From Thiohalocapsa sp. (GTDB taxonomy: Bacteria; Pseudomonadota; Gammaproteobacteria; Chromatiales; Chromatiaceae), in the NCBI RefSeq assembly GCF_022340605.1, contig NZ_JAJDNQ010000050.1:50883-114882 (forward strand): a DNA stretch of 64,000 bases, written 5' to 3'. The notes under the pieces are model-generated. The model was not told where the DNA came from. It searched no databases and was given only the letters and a program-made list of their open reading frames with translations. Both the position numbers and the translations under genes were made by a program. This document shows, one piece after another, positions 16,748 to 25,716 of the stretch. Each line of letters opens with the position of its first letter. The first letter of the stretch is position 1.

Positions 16748-18214
16748 TCAATAAGGCGACGGTGGCGGCGCCGCCCGCGTGCAGCCGCGGTCGGCGCAGT
16801 GCGCCACCTTGAGGTCGCCGTTGGTTTCGTCGTAGTAGACCACCACCGGCAGCCCGTCACGGCCGACGGCCACATCGATGTGCCAGCCGACGGAGCCCTG
16901 CGCGTCCAGGGTGACCACGGCGGCGCTGGAGCAGGCTGCGTCCCGGCAGCGCGCGAACTTGATGTCGCTGTTGGTGTGGTCGTGGTAGGCGATCACCGGC
17001 AGGCCATCGGCGCCGAGGGCGGTCGCCGGATTGGCGCCCACGGAGCCGGCCGTATCGATGCGGCTGAGTGTGACATCGCTGCACGCGGCATCCGTGCAAT
17101 GGGCGGTCTTCAGATCGTCACTGAAGAAGTCCCAGTAGGCGATGAAGGGCAGGCCCGCGGCATCCAACAGCAGGTCGGTGCCCATGCCGACGCCGCCGAG
17201 GTCCAGGGCGACGGCGTCGGTCTCGGTGCAGCCGCGGTCCAGGCAGCGGGCGAACTTAAGGTCGCGGCGGCTGGCGTCGAAGTAACTCAGCACCACCATG
17301 CCGTCGGGTGCGATGGCGATGGCGTTGTGCCAGCCCACGTCGCCGGCGGTGTCCACCGGCCGCAGCGCGGCGCTGCTGCAGGCGGTATCGCGGCACAGGG
17401 CCACCAGCAGGTCGCTGTGGCTGCTGTCGTAGTAGCTGATTACCGGCAGGCCGTCGTCGGCCACGGCGATGTCCACGAACTTGCCCGCGTCGCCGGAGGC
17501 GTCCACCTCGGCGATGTCGGTCCGGAAGCAGCCGGCATCGCGGCAGCGGGCCGCCTTGAGCACGCCCGTTTCGCTGTCGAAGTAGGCGATGATCGGCAGG
17601 CCGTCCGCGCCGATGGCGAGGCCGATGGTCCAGCCCACGTTGCCCGCGGGGTCCACCACGGCGTGGCTCGCGCTGCTGCAGGCGGTATCCGCGCAATGCG
17701 CGACCTTCAGGTCACGGTTGCCGTAGTCCAGGTAGGCCACCACCGGCAGCCCGTCTGCGCCGATGACGATGGCGGGCGACCAGCCCACGTCGCCGACATC
17801 ATCCAGCACGCCGAGCCGGTTGAAGCCGCCCGCCGGCTCCGGCGGTGGCGTCGGGGCCGGACGCTTGGCGGCGGCGCCGAGCTGCAGGCTGAAGGCATCG
17901 AAGCGCGAGCGGTCGTCGCCGGCCACCACGCGCAGGATGTGGCTGCCCGGCCCCACCCCGGGTGGCAGCGGGCCGGCCTCGATGAAGTTCTGCGTCGCCC
18001 GGCGCACGGTCAGCGGCATGTTGTCCAGGGTCACGGTGGGCAGGCGTAGCCCGAAGTGCTCGCCCTTGACGTGCAGGACCTTGCTCTGTGGTTCCAGGCT
18101 CGCGCCGAGGATGATGAGCTGCGGGTTGTCCAGCCAGTTGTAGCTCTGCCCGCCCGCGGCGGCGGGCAGCATTCCGAGCATGGCAGAGAGCAGGATCGAC
18201 AGCAGCCGCGGCAT
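16748..18214 (-). CDS. Exported protein with seven tandem Cys-pair repeats (probable beta-propeller)
   Basis: I do not recognise a named family. The ATG at 18214 opens a signal peptide (MPRLLSILLSAMLGMLPAAA); the longer frame starts at a TTG. Residues about 25-125 look like an IPT/TIG-type beta domain, followed by a proline-rich hinge (PAPTPPPEP). Then come seven repeats of about 45 residues, each of the form DGLPVVAYxDxxxxDLKxAxC followed by xDxxC, ending xVDxxGDVGW. Every unit has two cysteines four residues apart, suggesting a disulfide or metal site per unit. Seven units of this length fit a seven-bladed propeller. It lies one base from the convergent sulfatase stop. A cell-surface or periplasmic binding role is inference. 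Confidence 0.7.
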   Translation of the reverse strand: MPRLLSILLSAMLGMLPAAAGGQSYNWLDNPQLIILGASLEPQSKVLHVKGEHFGLRLPTVTLDNMPLTVRRATQNFIEAGPLPPGVGPGSHILRVVAGDDRSRFDAFSLQLGAAAKRPAPTPPPEPAGGFNRLGVLDDVGDVGWSPAIVIGADGLPVVAYLDYGNRDLKVAHCADTACSSASHAVVDPAGNVGWTIGLAIGADGLPIIAYFDSETGVLKAARCRDAGCFRTDIAEVDASGDAGKFVDIAVADDGLPVISYYDSSHSDLLVALCRDTACSSAALRPVDTAGDVGWHNAIAIAPDGMVVLSYFDASRRDLKFARCLDRGCTETDAVALDLGGVGMGTDLLLDAAGLPFIAYWDFFSDDLKTAHCTDAACSDVTLSRIDTAGSVGANPATALGADGLPVIAYHDHTNSDIKFARCRDAACSSAAVVTLDAQGSVGWHIDVAVGRDGLPVVVYYDETNGDLKVAHCADRGCTRAAPPPSPY

Positions 18215-18723
18215 TGGGCGTGACAGGGCAGTGGCGAACAAGGGGCGCGGGCCGGCGCGGTTGTTCGGGTTGGCAGTTCTGGCCGGTGGCGGTGCCGCGG
18301 CAGTGGCCGCCCCTCGCCGCGACCGGGCGCAGCGGCGGCGCGCGGACCGATATAGATGGATGGTAGCACTGGCCTCGACCGCATCCCTGGACGCGGTGCA
18401 CGTTGCCCGACATTGATCCCCCGGCGGGCGGCATCGGACCCGAAATTGGGTTCGGCGTCACGCTTGATCCGCGGTCGGCGGATGCGCCGTGTTGGAAGCG
18501 GCCGCCGCACTGGAACCGATCATCCGAGTTGGTCCGCCGACCGGTGGCGCACCGCGCTGTCGAGGGGACATTGCCGCGAGCATTCCAGTTCCGCCGGCAC
18601 ACGCCCGCTTCGTTGATCGGGGTACTGGCACCCTGGAATTCCACCATTGACTTTCTGGACAAATACGATCCGATCCCTCAATATTATTAGGTCATTCCCA
18701 GCCACCGTCACGGAGCACCGATC
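18215..18723. other. Intergenic region between divergent genes
   Basis: About 510 bases. A plus-strand frame of 95 codons (18403-18690) exists but has no recognisable similarity and no good ribosome site. The last 80 bases are AT-richer (TATTAT at 18682, TTGACT at 18647, spacing not ideal) and may hold the promoter of the next gene. Confidence 0.4.
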
Positions 18724-19290
18724 ATGACCGACGCCCGTCTGCTGCGCCGCCACCGCGCCTACTTCAACGGATGGGCACAGGCCTTCGGCCGCCATGAGCT
18801 GCTCCGCGACGGCGAGCAGGGATTGCGCTGGCTGCTGGGCGAGGGGCAGCTCGGGCTGATCCTGGACCCGACCATCCGCGCGCGGCTGCGCGGCGGCGAC
18901 GAGCAAGGGCTGGGCGGGCTCCTCGCCGACGAGCTGCGCGCGCCCGCCGCCCAACCCGCGGCACCGCGGCCGCTGCGCCGGCTGGGCGTGGCGATTACAC
19001 CGCTGGCGTTGGTGGACGTGGGCAGCGAGACACTGCGGTTCGGCAGGCTCACGTTGCGCCGCTGTCCGGCTGCGGTCATCGACGCCGTGCGCAACCTGCT
19101 GGATCAGGGCACGGATCTGCACCTGTACGAGACCTATCATCTGATGTACCCGAGCGGGACGCGGATCCTGACACTCTCGCACCGCTCGCCCATGGGGCTC
19201 GTCTACCGCGAGCTGGCACCGGCACTGATCCGCTCGGCGCCCGTGGCGCGACCGGCCGCCGTGCAGCTTCCCCAGGCCGCGTGCGCCTAA
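18724..19290 (+). CDS. Hypothetical protein
   Basis: A 188-residue soluble protein I do not recognise. It is arginine- and leucine-rich with an N-terminal helical part (RLLRRHRAYFNGWAQAFGRH), a central hydrophobic strand region (LRRLGVAITPLALVDVG) and a conserved-looking segment DLHLYETYHLMYPSGTRILT (about 137-156), then a proline/alanine tail. No signal peptide or membrane span. The ATG has a GGAG site about 10 bases upstream. Codon usage matches the neighbours. A chorismate-lyase-like fold was considered and not supported. Confidence 0.6.
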   Translation: MTDARLLRRHRAYFNGWAQAFGRHELLRDGEQGLRWLLGEGQLGLILDPTIRARLRGGDEQGLGGLLADELRAPAAQPAAPRPLRRLGVAITPLALVDVGSETLRFGRLTLRRCPAAVIDAVRNLLDQGTDLHLYETYHLMYPSGTRILTLSHRSPMGLVYRELAPALIRSAPVARPAAVQLPQAACA

Positions 19291-19400
19291 GTCTCCGCGC
19301 CTGATTCTCCGGTTTTGATTTCAGCCGCGCGGCCGCCGCCGCGCGCGCTCCAACACCCCGTGGTACGGTTGGCGCTTTGCCGCCGCCGACCACAACGCCC

Positions 19401-22109
19401 ATGCCTGACCGGTACCCGCTCGTCCTCGTGGACGCCTCCGGCTATCTGTTCCGCGCGTACCACGCCCTGCCCAAGCTGACCAACTCCCGCGGCGAAGCCA
19501 CCGGCGCGCTGGTGGGCGTGCTCAACATGCTGCGCAAGCTCATCGGCGAGCAGCAGCCGGAGTACATCGGCGTCGTCTTCGACGCTTCCGGGCCCACCTT
19601 TCGGGATCGCATCTACACCGAGTACAAGGCCAACCGGCCGCCCATGCCGGACGACCTGCGCGAGCAGCTGGCGCCGCTGAAGGAGGTCATCCGCGCCATG
19701 GGCCTGCCGCTGCTGGAGGTGCCGGACGTGGAGGCCGACGACGTCATCGGTACGCTGGCCCGGCGCGCCGCCGCCGCCGGCCTGCCGACGCTCATCTCCA
19801 CCGGCGACAAGGACATGGCACAGCTGGTGGACGAGCACGTCACGCTGGTCAACACCATGTCCGACACGGTGCTGGATGCGGCGGGGGTCGAGGAGAAGTT
19901 CGGCGTGCAGCCCCGGCACATCGTCGACTACCTGGCGCTCATGGGCGACAGCATCGACAACATCCCCGGCGTGCCCAAGTGCGGCCCCAAGACCGCCGCC
20001 AAGTGGATCAGCGAGTACGGCGACCTCGACGGCGTCATCAGCAACGCCGACAAGGTCAAGGGCAAGATCGGCGAGAGCCTGCGGGCGACCCTGGAGCAGC
20101 TGCCTCTGTCCCGCGCGCTCACCACCATCAAGACCGATGTGGCGCTCGACTTCGGCCCCACGGACCTGACGCCGGGTGAGCCGGACGCAGAGCTGCTGCG
20201 CGGCTGGTACGAGCGCATCGAGTCCAAGCGGCTGCTCGCCACCCTGAACGGCGACGGCGGCGAGGCCGACGCTGGCGCCGCCAAGCCGCCGCCCGAGTAC
20301 GCCGTGGTGATGGACGCGCAGGCGCTGGATGCCTGGATCGACAAGCTCAGCGCGGCGCCGTTGTTCGCCTTCGACACCGAGACCACGGCCCTCGACTACA
20401 TGCGGGCACAGATCGTCGGCGTGTCTTTCGCCGTCGACGACGAGGGGGCCGTCGCGGCCGCCTACGTGCCCGTCGCGCATACCTGTCCGGGTGCGCCGGA
20501 TCAGCTCGACCGGGCCTTGGTGCTCGGCAGACTGAAGCCGCTGCTGGAGGACCCGCAGCGCCCCAAGGTGGGCCAGAACCTCAAGTACGACATGAGCGTC
20601 TGTGCGAACCACGGCGTGGCGCTCGCCGGCATCGCCCACGACACCATGCTGGAGAGCTACGTGCTGGACAGCACCGCGACCCGGCACGACATGGACTCGC
20701 TGGCCAAGAAGTATTTGGGCCACGACACGATCCACTTCGAGGACATCGCCGGCAAGGGCGCCAAGCAGCTCACCTTCGACCAGATCCCGCTGGAGCAGGC
20801 CGCGCCCTACGCGGCCGAGGACGCCGACGTGACGCTCCGCCTGCACCGGGCGCTGTGGCCGAAGGTGGAGGCCATTCCGAGCATCGCATCGGTCTACACG
20901 GACATCGAGATGCCCTTGGTGCCGGTGCTCTCGCGCATGGAGCGCACCGGTGTGCGCATCGACGCCGACGAGCTCCGCGCCCAGAGCGCGGACCTCGCCG
21001 AGCGCGCGCTGGACCTCGAGGAACGCGCGTACGCCGCGGCGGGGCGCAAGTTCAACCTTGGCTCGCCGAAGCAGATCGGCGCCATCTTCTTCGACGAGCT
21101 GAAGCTGCCGGTCATCGCCAAGACGCCCAAGGGCGCCCCGTCCACGTCCGAGTCGGTGCTGGAGCAGCTCGCCGCCGACGGCTACGAGCTGCCGCGGCTG
21201 ATCGTCGAGCACCGCGGGCTCACCAAGCTCCGCTCCACCTACACCGAGAAGCTGCCGGCGCTCATCAACCCGGACACGGGCCGGGTGCACACCAGCTATC
21301 ACCAGGCCGTCGCCGCCACCGGCCGGCTGTCGTCATCCGACCCCAACCTGCAGAACATCCCCATCCGCAGCGAGGACGGCCGGCGCATCCGCCGCGCCTT
21401 CGTGCCCGAGCCGGGCTTCAGGATGCTGGCCGCGGACTATAGCCAGATCGAGCTTCGCATCATGGCGCACCTCTCCGGCGACGCCCGGCTGCTCGCCGCG
21501 TTCGAGGCCGGACAGGACATCCACCGCGCCACCGCCGCCGAAATCCACGGCTTGCCGCCAGACCAAGTCACCGCGGACCAGCGCCGCAGCGCCAAGGCCA
21601 TCAACTTCGGCCTCATCTACGGCATGTCCGCCTTCGGCCTCGCCCGCCAGCTCGGCATCGAGCGCGGCGTAGCGCAGGAATACGTCGACCTCTACTTCAC
21701 GCGCTACCCTGGCGTGCATGAGTTCATGGACCGCATCCGTGCCCAGGCCCGCGCCGACCGCTACGTCGAGACCCTGTTCGGCCGCCGCCTTTACCTCACC
21801 AATATCAACCACAGCAACAACCAATTGCGCAACGCCGCCGAGCGCACCGCCATCAACGCCCCCATGCAGGGCACGGCCGCCGACATCATCAAGCGCGCCA
21901 TGATCCGGGTGGACCATTGGCTCCAGACCGAGCAGCCCCCGGTGCGCATGATCATGCAGGTCCACGACGAGCTGGTGTTCGAGGTCGCCGCCGACGCCGT
22001 CGACACTGTCGCCTTGCACGTCAAGGGCATCATGCAGGGGGCGGCCGAGCTGAAGGTGCCACTGATCGCCGACACCGGCATCGGCGACAACTGGGAGGAA
22101 GCGCATTGA
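19401..22109 (+). CDS. polA: DNA polymerase I
   Basis: A 902-residue family A polymerase for Okazaki-fragment maturation and repair. The N-terminal 5'-3' exonuclease (1-290) has VDASGYLFRAYHA, EADDVIGTLA and STGDKDMAQLV. The 3'-5' proofreading domain is intact, with DTETTALDY (about 322-330) and NLKYDM. The polymerase domain has motif A ADYSQIELR, motif B RRSAKAINFGLIYG and motif C VHDELVFE. I take the ATG at 19401; the frame from 19377 begins with a TTG. The stop overlaps the start of the following DUF1275 gene. Confidence 0.97.
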   Translation: MPDRYPLVLVDASGYLFRAYHALPKLTNSRGEATGALVGVLNMLRKLIGEQQPEYIGVVFDASGPTFRDRIYTEYKANRPPMPDDLREQLAPLKEVIRAMGLPLLEVPDVEADDVIGTLARRAAAAGLPTLISTGDKDMAQLVDEHVTLVNTMSDTVLDAAGVEEKFGVQPRHIVDYLALMGDSIDNIPGVPKCGPKTAAKWISEYGDLDGVISNADKVKGKIGESLRATLEQLPLSRALTTIKTDVALDFGPTDLTPGEPDAELLRGWYERIESKRLLATLNGDGGEADAGAAKPPPEYAVVMDAQALDAWIDKLSAAPLFAFDTETTALDYMRAQIVGVSFAVDDEGAVAAAYVPVAHTCPGAPDQLDRALVLGRLKPLLEDPQRPKVGQNLKYDMSVCANHGVALAGIAHDTMLESYVLDSTATRHDMDSLAKKYLGHDTIHFEDIAGKGAKQLTFDQIPLEQAAPYAAEDADVTLRLHRALWPKVEAIPSIASVYTDIEMPLVPVLSRMERTGVRIDADELRAQSADLAERALDLEERAYAAAGRKFNLGSPKQIGAIFFDELKLPVIAKTPKGAPSTSESVLEQLAADGYELPRLIVEHRGLTKLRSTYTEKLPALINPDTGRVHTSYHQAVAATGRLSSSDPNLQNIPIRSEDGRRIRRAFVPEPGFRMLAADYSQIELRIMAHLSGDARLLAAFEAGQDIHRATAAEIHGLPPDQVTADQRRSAKAINFGLIYGMSAFGLARQLGIERGVAQEYVDLYFTRYPGVHEFMDRIRAQARADRYVETLFGRRLYLTNINHSNNQLRNAAERTAINAPMQGTAADIIKRAMIRVDHWLQTEQPPVRMIMQVHDELVFEVAADAVDTVALHVKGIMQGAAELKVPLIADTGIGDNWEEAH

Positions 22110-22870
22110 TCGGCGGCGCCTCCGGAAGGGCGGACCCGCAGGTCGGCACCCTCGGCTGGCGCCAGGTGGTCTCGCCCTGGCTGTTGGCCATCGCGGGGGG
22201 CGGCGTGGATGCGGTGGTCCTGCTCGGCTTCAACGTGCTGACCGCGGCCCAGACCGGCAATACGATCCTGCTGGCGGTGGCCTTGGCGCGGGGCGATGCG
22301 GTCGGCGGCACCAGCGCCGCGCTGTCGGTACTGGCCTTCCTGTTTGGCGTGTCACTCGGCGCCCTGCTGCTTGCCCGGGGAGCGGCCAACCGTGCGCCGG
22401 CGCTGCCGACCCTCCTGATCGAGGCGCTGTTGCTGCTCGGATTGCTCGGGTTTTGGATTGGCGTCAAGCCCTTGGACCGCCACGAGGCGCTGGGCGTGAT
22501 CGCCCTTGCGGCCCTGGCGATGGGTCTGCAAAGCGCCCTGGCCCTGCACCTGCGCGGCCCCACCACCACCTATATGACCGGCACCCTGACCGCCTTCGGC
22601 ACCGGCCTCGTCGAACGGTTACAGGCGCGCCGACGGGCGTCGCGTGGCGCGGCGCTGGACCAAGCCGGCGGCCAGCCCGCGGGCACCTCGCCCTGGCGCA
22701 GTGGCCTCACATGGCTGTTGTACCTGACCAGCGCGATCGGCTGCGGCGTCTTGTTCCTGCACTTCGACGTGCTGGCCCTGCTGGTTCCGGCCGCTGCCGT
22801 CGGCCTGGTGGTGCTGCTTCAGCTCCAGACCGACGCTCCCGTATCCAAGCAGGCGCGACGGTCTGGGTAG
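22106..22870 (+). CDS. DUF1275 (YoaK-like) membrane protein
   Basis: A 254-residue polytopic inner-membrane protein with six predicted helices. The DUF1275 signature is present: GGGVDAVVLLG (about 27-37), then AAQTGNTILLAVAL (about 43-56), and later GPTTTYMTGTLTAFG (about 150-164). Function of the family is not established. I choose a TTG start at 22106 that overlaps the polA stop (TTGA) with a strong GGAGG site 8 bases upstream inside polA, so the gene is probably translationally coupled. No ATG start exists without losing the first helix. Confidence 0.8.
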   Translation: MIGGASGRADPQVGTLGWRQVVSPWLLAIAGGGVDAVVLLGFNVLTAAQTGNTILLAVALARGDAVGGTSAALSVLAFLFGVSLGALLLARGAANRAPALPTLLIEALLLLGLLGFWIGVKPLDRHEALGVIALAALAMGLQSALALHLRGPTTTYMTGTLTAFGTGLVERLQARRRASRGAALDQAGGQPAGTSPWRSGLTWLLYLTSAIGCGVLFLHFDVLALLVPAAAVGLVVLLQLQTDAPVSKQARRSG

Positions 22871-23101
22871 CGGCTACGGTCCCGCTGGTCGCGCGCACCC
22901 CGAACCGGAGCCCTGGAAGGCGCGGAAGCCGGGACCGGCGCCGCTTTCTGCACCGCCTGGTTCGCACCACGGGGATGTCTCGAGTCGCGACAACGCGCTG
23001 TGACCGAAATACCGCATTTCGGACACGGGAGGCGCTGTAGAATGTAGGGGTTATCAAGAATCGCACGCGCATGTGTGCCGGATGACCAACGGGGGCAACC
23101 G

Positions 23102-23761
23102 GTGAGCAAGACGATAGAAGAACGCCGGCAGGCGCTGAGGCGTCGGAAGCATCGCAGACGCGCCGGCATCAACGACCTTTTCATCACGTTGGCGATCGTC
23201 AGCGTGGTGGTTGCCTTGACTGCCGTGGCAATAACGTTCTCGCTTGGCCCGAAGCCTGAGCCGACGTCTCCGGTGGCGGCCGCTGCCGGTCCTAAGCCCC
23301 ACGACCGAGGGGCGCCGACGGCAAAAGGCCCTCGGGACTTGCCCGAAGAGGATGCTCGCGCATGGGCACAGACCTCCGCCCCAGACGGCAGGCAACAGGT
23401 CGGCAGGCAACAGGTCGGCAGGCAACAGGTCGGCAGGCAACAGGTCGGCACGAACCCAGTCGGCACGTCCGCAGCCGGCTCACCGCCAGTCGGCACGCAC
23501 CAGCTCGGCCAACTGCCGGATGACGTCGCCGCCTCACTCGAGGCTGCCGGCAACAACGTACTGCCGGCTCAGGCGGGAGCTTCCACGACCCTGGATCTGA
23601 ACGCGGCGGCGCAATTGCAGAACAAGCTGAAGCAGGCGCAGGAGCAACTGGACGCGCTGGGTGGGTCGCGCACCGGACCGCTGCCGGAGGAAGACCCCGC
23701 CGCCCTGGAGCAGTTGCCCCCCGACATTCGCGAGCTGTACCGGCGGCAACTGGGCCGATAA
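23102..23761 (+). CDS. Single-pass membrane protein with tandem GRQQV repeats
   Basis: A 219-residue protein of unknown function. A very basic N-terminus (KTIEERRQALRRRKHRRR) precedes one membrane span (about 25-47), giving a type II topology with the bulk periplasmic. Residues about 98-117 consist of GRQQV repeated four times in tandem, followed by related VGT-containing segments. The C-terminus is Q/L-rich (possible coiled coil, LQNKLKQAQEQLDALGG) and ends in a PPDIRELYRRQLGR tail. The GTG at 23102 has a GGGGG site 6 bases upstream; GTG at 23075 is an alternative. The repeat is an exact DNA minisatellite. Confidence 0.65.
   Translation: MSKTIEERRQALRRRKHRRRAGINDLFITLAIVSVVVALTAVAITFSLGPKPEPTSPVAAAAGPKPHDRGAPTAKGPRDLPEEDARAWAQTSAPDGRQQVGRQQVGRQQVGRQQVGTNPVGTSAAGSPPVGTHQLGQLPDDVAASLEAAGNNVLPAQAGASTTLDLNAAAQLQNKLKQAQEQLDALGGSRTGPLPEEDPAALEQLPPDIRELYRRQLGR
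23392..23453 (+). repeat. Coding minisatellite, 15-bp unit
   Basis: Four tandem copies of the 15-bp unit GGCAGGCAACAGGTC within the preceding gene. The unit is a multiple of three, so gain or loss of copies keeps frame and changes the number of GRQQV pentapeptides. Confidence 0.9.
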
Positions 23762-24621
23762 CGCGTCTCCGGTGTCACATTCCAAAATGACGCCTCGCAA
23801 GTTCACCGTGGTGGATCTCCCAGACTGAACGGAGAACAGGACCGACCTTGGGTCTATATCTTTACCGAATTCCCGGGTTGTGATGGCTCCATACGCAACA
23901 TTGCTTTAGCGCTTCCCCACCACACCGCGCACACCTTCCACTTGGGAAAGCATGCCGCAGATCGGTCGGATTCATCCACCCGAGCAGTTCTCCTCGCGGC
24001 ACCTCTAGGAACACGCTGATTATTGGCCATGCTTGGCCAGGTTCGGCACGGCATTCGAGAACGCCGTTGCCGAATGCCCGCATTTTCAGCACCTTGCCGG
24101 CATCGAGCATGTTCCGACATTCCCCCCGCTGGGCGCTGCCGAGTACGCGGCGTCTCCCTAGCCAGCTATACCGGCCCTTCCTAGTACACATAGTGCAGAC
24201 CCGGAGTTTGCTTCAGAGGCCCACTTAGGTCCCATTCTGCGGGGTACCTAACGGGCAATAGGCGCGAGATCAATAGTCGCATGGGCGCGTCTACGCCACT
24301 ATACATGCTACGAAGCGGATGCAGGCACGGGGGACGCACCGTCAGCGGGTATCCGGGACGGTGAGGAAGAGTGGTCTGACCATGTCGGCGGGGGCAAGGA
24401 GCAAACCGAGCCGCGTCCTCAATGCTCCTGGCGAGGGAGATTGCTGCCAAGGACGGCGTGGCGCAACGCTTCATAGAGCGTGGTGGAAAGGCTGAAAAGC
24501 CGCATTAGAACAGGCCCGCGTACGGGTCGGCATGCGAGGCAATCCGAAGCTTGCCGTCCCGCGCGTGGAATCGGGGTCCAGGACCACGGTTTGGCATTGA
24601 CGCACTGCAAGGGACAATTCC
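23762..24621. other. Gene-poor region, AT-richer than its flanks
   Basis: About 860 bases with no convincing gene. Frames of 60-110 codons occur on the minus strand (for example 23862-24191, 24181-24474) without recognisable similarity or good ribosome sites. Several stretches (23855-23900, 24180-24300) are visibly less GC-rich than the surrounding genes, consistent with decayed acquired DNA. The last part must carry the promoter of the NarL-type regulator. Confidence 0.45.
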
Positions 24622-25275
24622 ATGGCTAATCGACCGAGCCGCATTCTTATCGTTGACGATCATCCGGTGGCACGCGCCGGTCTGCGCAGCATCATTGCTG
24701 ATGAACCAGATCTCTCTGTCTGCGGGGAGGTGGGTAGCATCCGGGATGCTCTCGAGGTGGTGCGGACCGCGGCGCCCGATCTGGTGCTTGTCGATATTTC
24801 GTTGCAAGACGGGAGTGGCATCGACCTCATCAAGCGGCTGAAGGTGCACAACCCGGAACTCAAGATGCTGGTGTGCTCTATGCACGAAGAGTCGCTGTTC
24901 GCCGAGCGTGCCATCAACGCCGGCGCCCGCGGCTACGTGAACAAGCATCAGGTCACCGAGCAGGTGCTGGAGGCGATTCGCCAGGTGCTAGCGGGCCGAA
25001 TCTATCTCAGCGAGAAGATGGTGGAGCGCGTCATCAACGGCTTCGCCAAGAAGAAGGAGGGCGGCGCATCGAGCATCGAGGACCTGAGTGACCGCGAGCT
25101 GGAGGTCTTCGGCCTCATTGGCCAGGGGATGTCCACCTCGAAGATCGCCGAGCGGCTGCACTTGAGCGTCAAGACCGTCGAATCCCACCGCGAGAAGATC
25201 AAGCGCAAGCTCGGACTTGCCACCAGCGGCGAGCTGGTGCGCCACGCGGTGCAGTGGCACATGGAGCAGTCTTGA
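24622..25275 (+). CDS. NarL/FixJ-family response regulator
   Basis: A 217-residue two-component regulator. The receiver domain (about 7-122) has acidic residues Asp12/Asp13, phospho-acceptor Asp58 in LVLVDIS, switch Ser86 and Lys108 in YVNK. After a KKKEGG linker comes a LuxR-type HTH (about 150-212): LSDRELEVFGLIGQGMSTSKIAE and LHLSVKTVESHREKIKRKLG. An AAGGGA site precedes the ATG. No histidine kinase is adjacent, so it is an orphan; its stimulus and targets are unknown. Confidence 0.93.
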   Translation: MANRPSRILIVDDHPVARAGLRSIIADEPDLSVCGEVGSIRDALEVVRTAAPDLVLVDISLQDGSGIDLIKRLKVHNPELKMLVCSMHEESLFAERAINAGARGYVNKHQVTEQVLEAIRQVLAGRIYLSEKMVERVINGFAKKKEGGASSIEDLSDRELEVFGLIGQGMSTSKIAERLHLSVKTVESHREKIKRKLGLATSGELVRHAVQWHMEQS

Positions 25276-25281
25276 GGCGCG

Positions 25282-25599
25282 ATGGCGGGCATGTCCACGC
25301 ATGCCAAGGGACTGCTTTTTTCAACACGCGAGCTTTCCAACATGCAAGCCACGAGAACCGACCCAATGTCGCTGAACGTCCATGACTGCTCACCCAGGGA
25401 AAAGGCGGTTTTTCATGATACGCTGAGTGGCTTGTATCGCTTCTGGCGGCTCACTGACGGGCGCTGGTTCGTCGTCTGTTGGGGCGGTACCGTGACTTGG
25501 GCTGGCATCGGCAGGGATTGTGGAACGGCCGCAGACGTCATTGTCGACGCTTGGCACAATGACGCGAAGCGGGAATTGAACAAGCACTATGATGCCTGA
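25282..25599 (+). CDS. Small hypothetical protein
   Basis: Up to 105 residues, unknown function. The core (from about residue 37) reads SPREKAVFHDTLSGLYRFWR then WFVVCWGGTVTWAGIGRD, rich in Trp, with a charged C-terminus. The ATG at 25282 lies 7 bases after the regulator's stop and has GAGG just upstream, suggesting coupling; ATGs at 25342 and 25366 are alternatives that remove a less convincing N-terminus. Confidence 0.5.
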   Translation: MAGMSTHAKGLLFSTRELSNMQATRTDPMSLNVHDCSPREKAVFHDTLSGLYRFWRLTDGRWFVVCWGGTVTWAGIGRDCGTAADVIVDAWHNDAKRELNKHYDA

Positions 25600-25716
25600 G
25601 AGGCAAGGGGACCTTGAATTATTCGACGTGTCCGCAAGCCTCGCATCGTTGAGCGGAAATCCAACAACCGCGGGCATGTCGAAGCGATTGCAAGCGGTCA
25701 ACCGCTCTGTCCGGGT

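Noticed and set aside
18724..19290. Chorismate lyase (UbiC-like)
   Set aside because: Superficial resemblance only; conserved UbiC motifs are not present.
23392..23453. CRISPR array
   Set aside because: Contiguous 15-bp copies without spacers, inside a reading frame. No CRISPR repeats or cas genes in the window.
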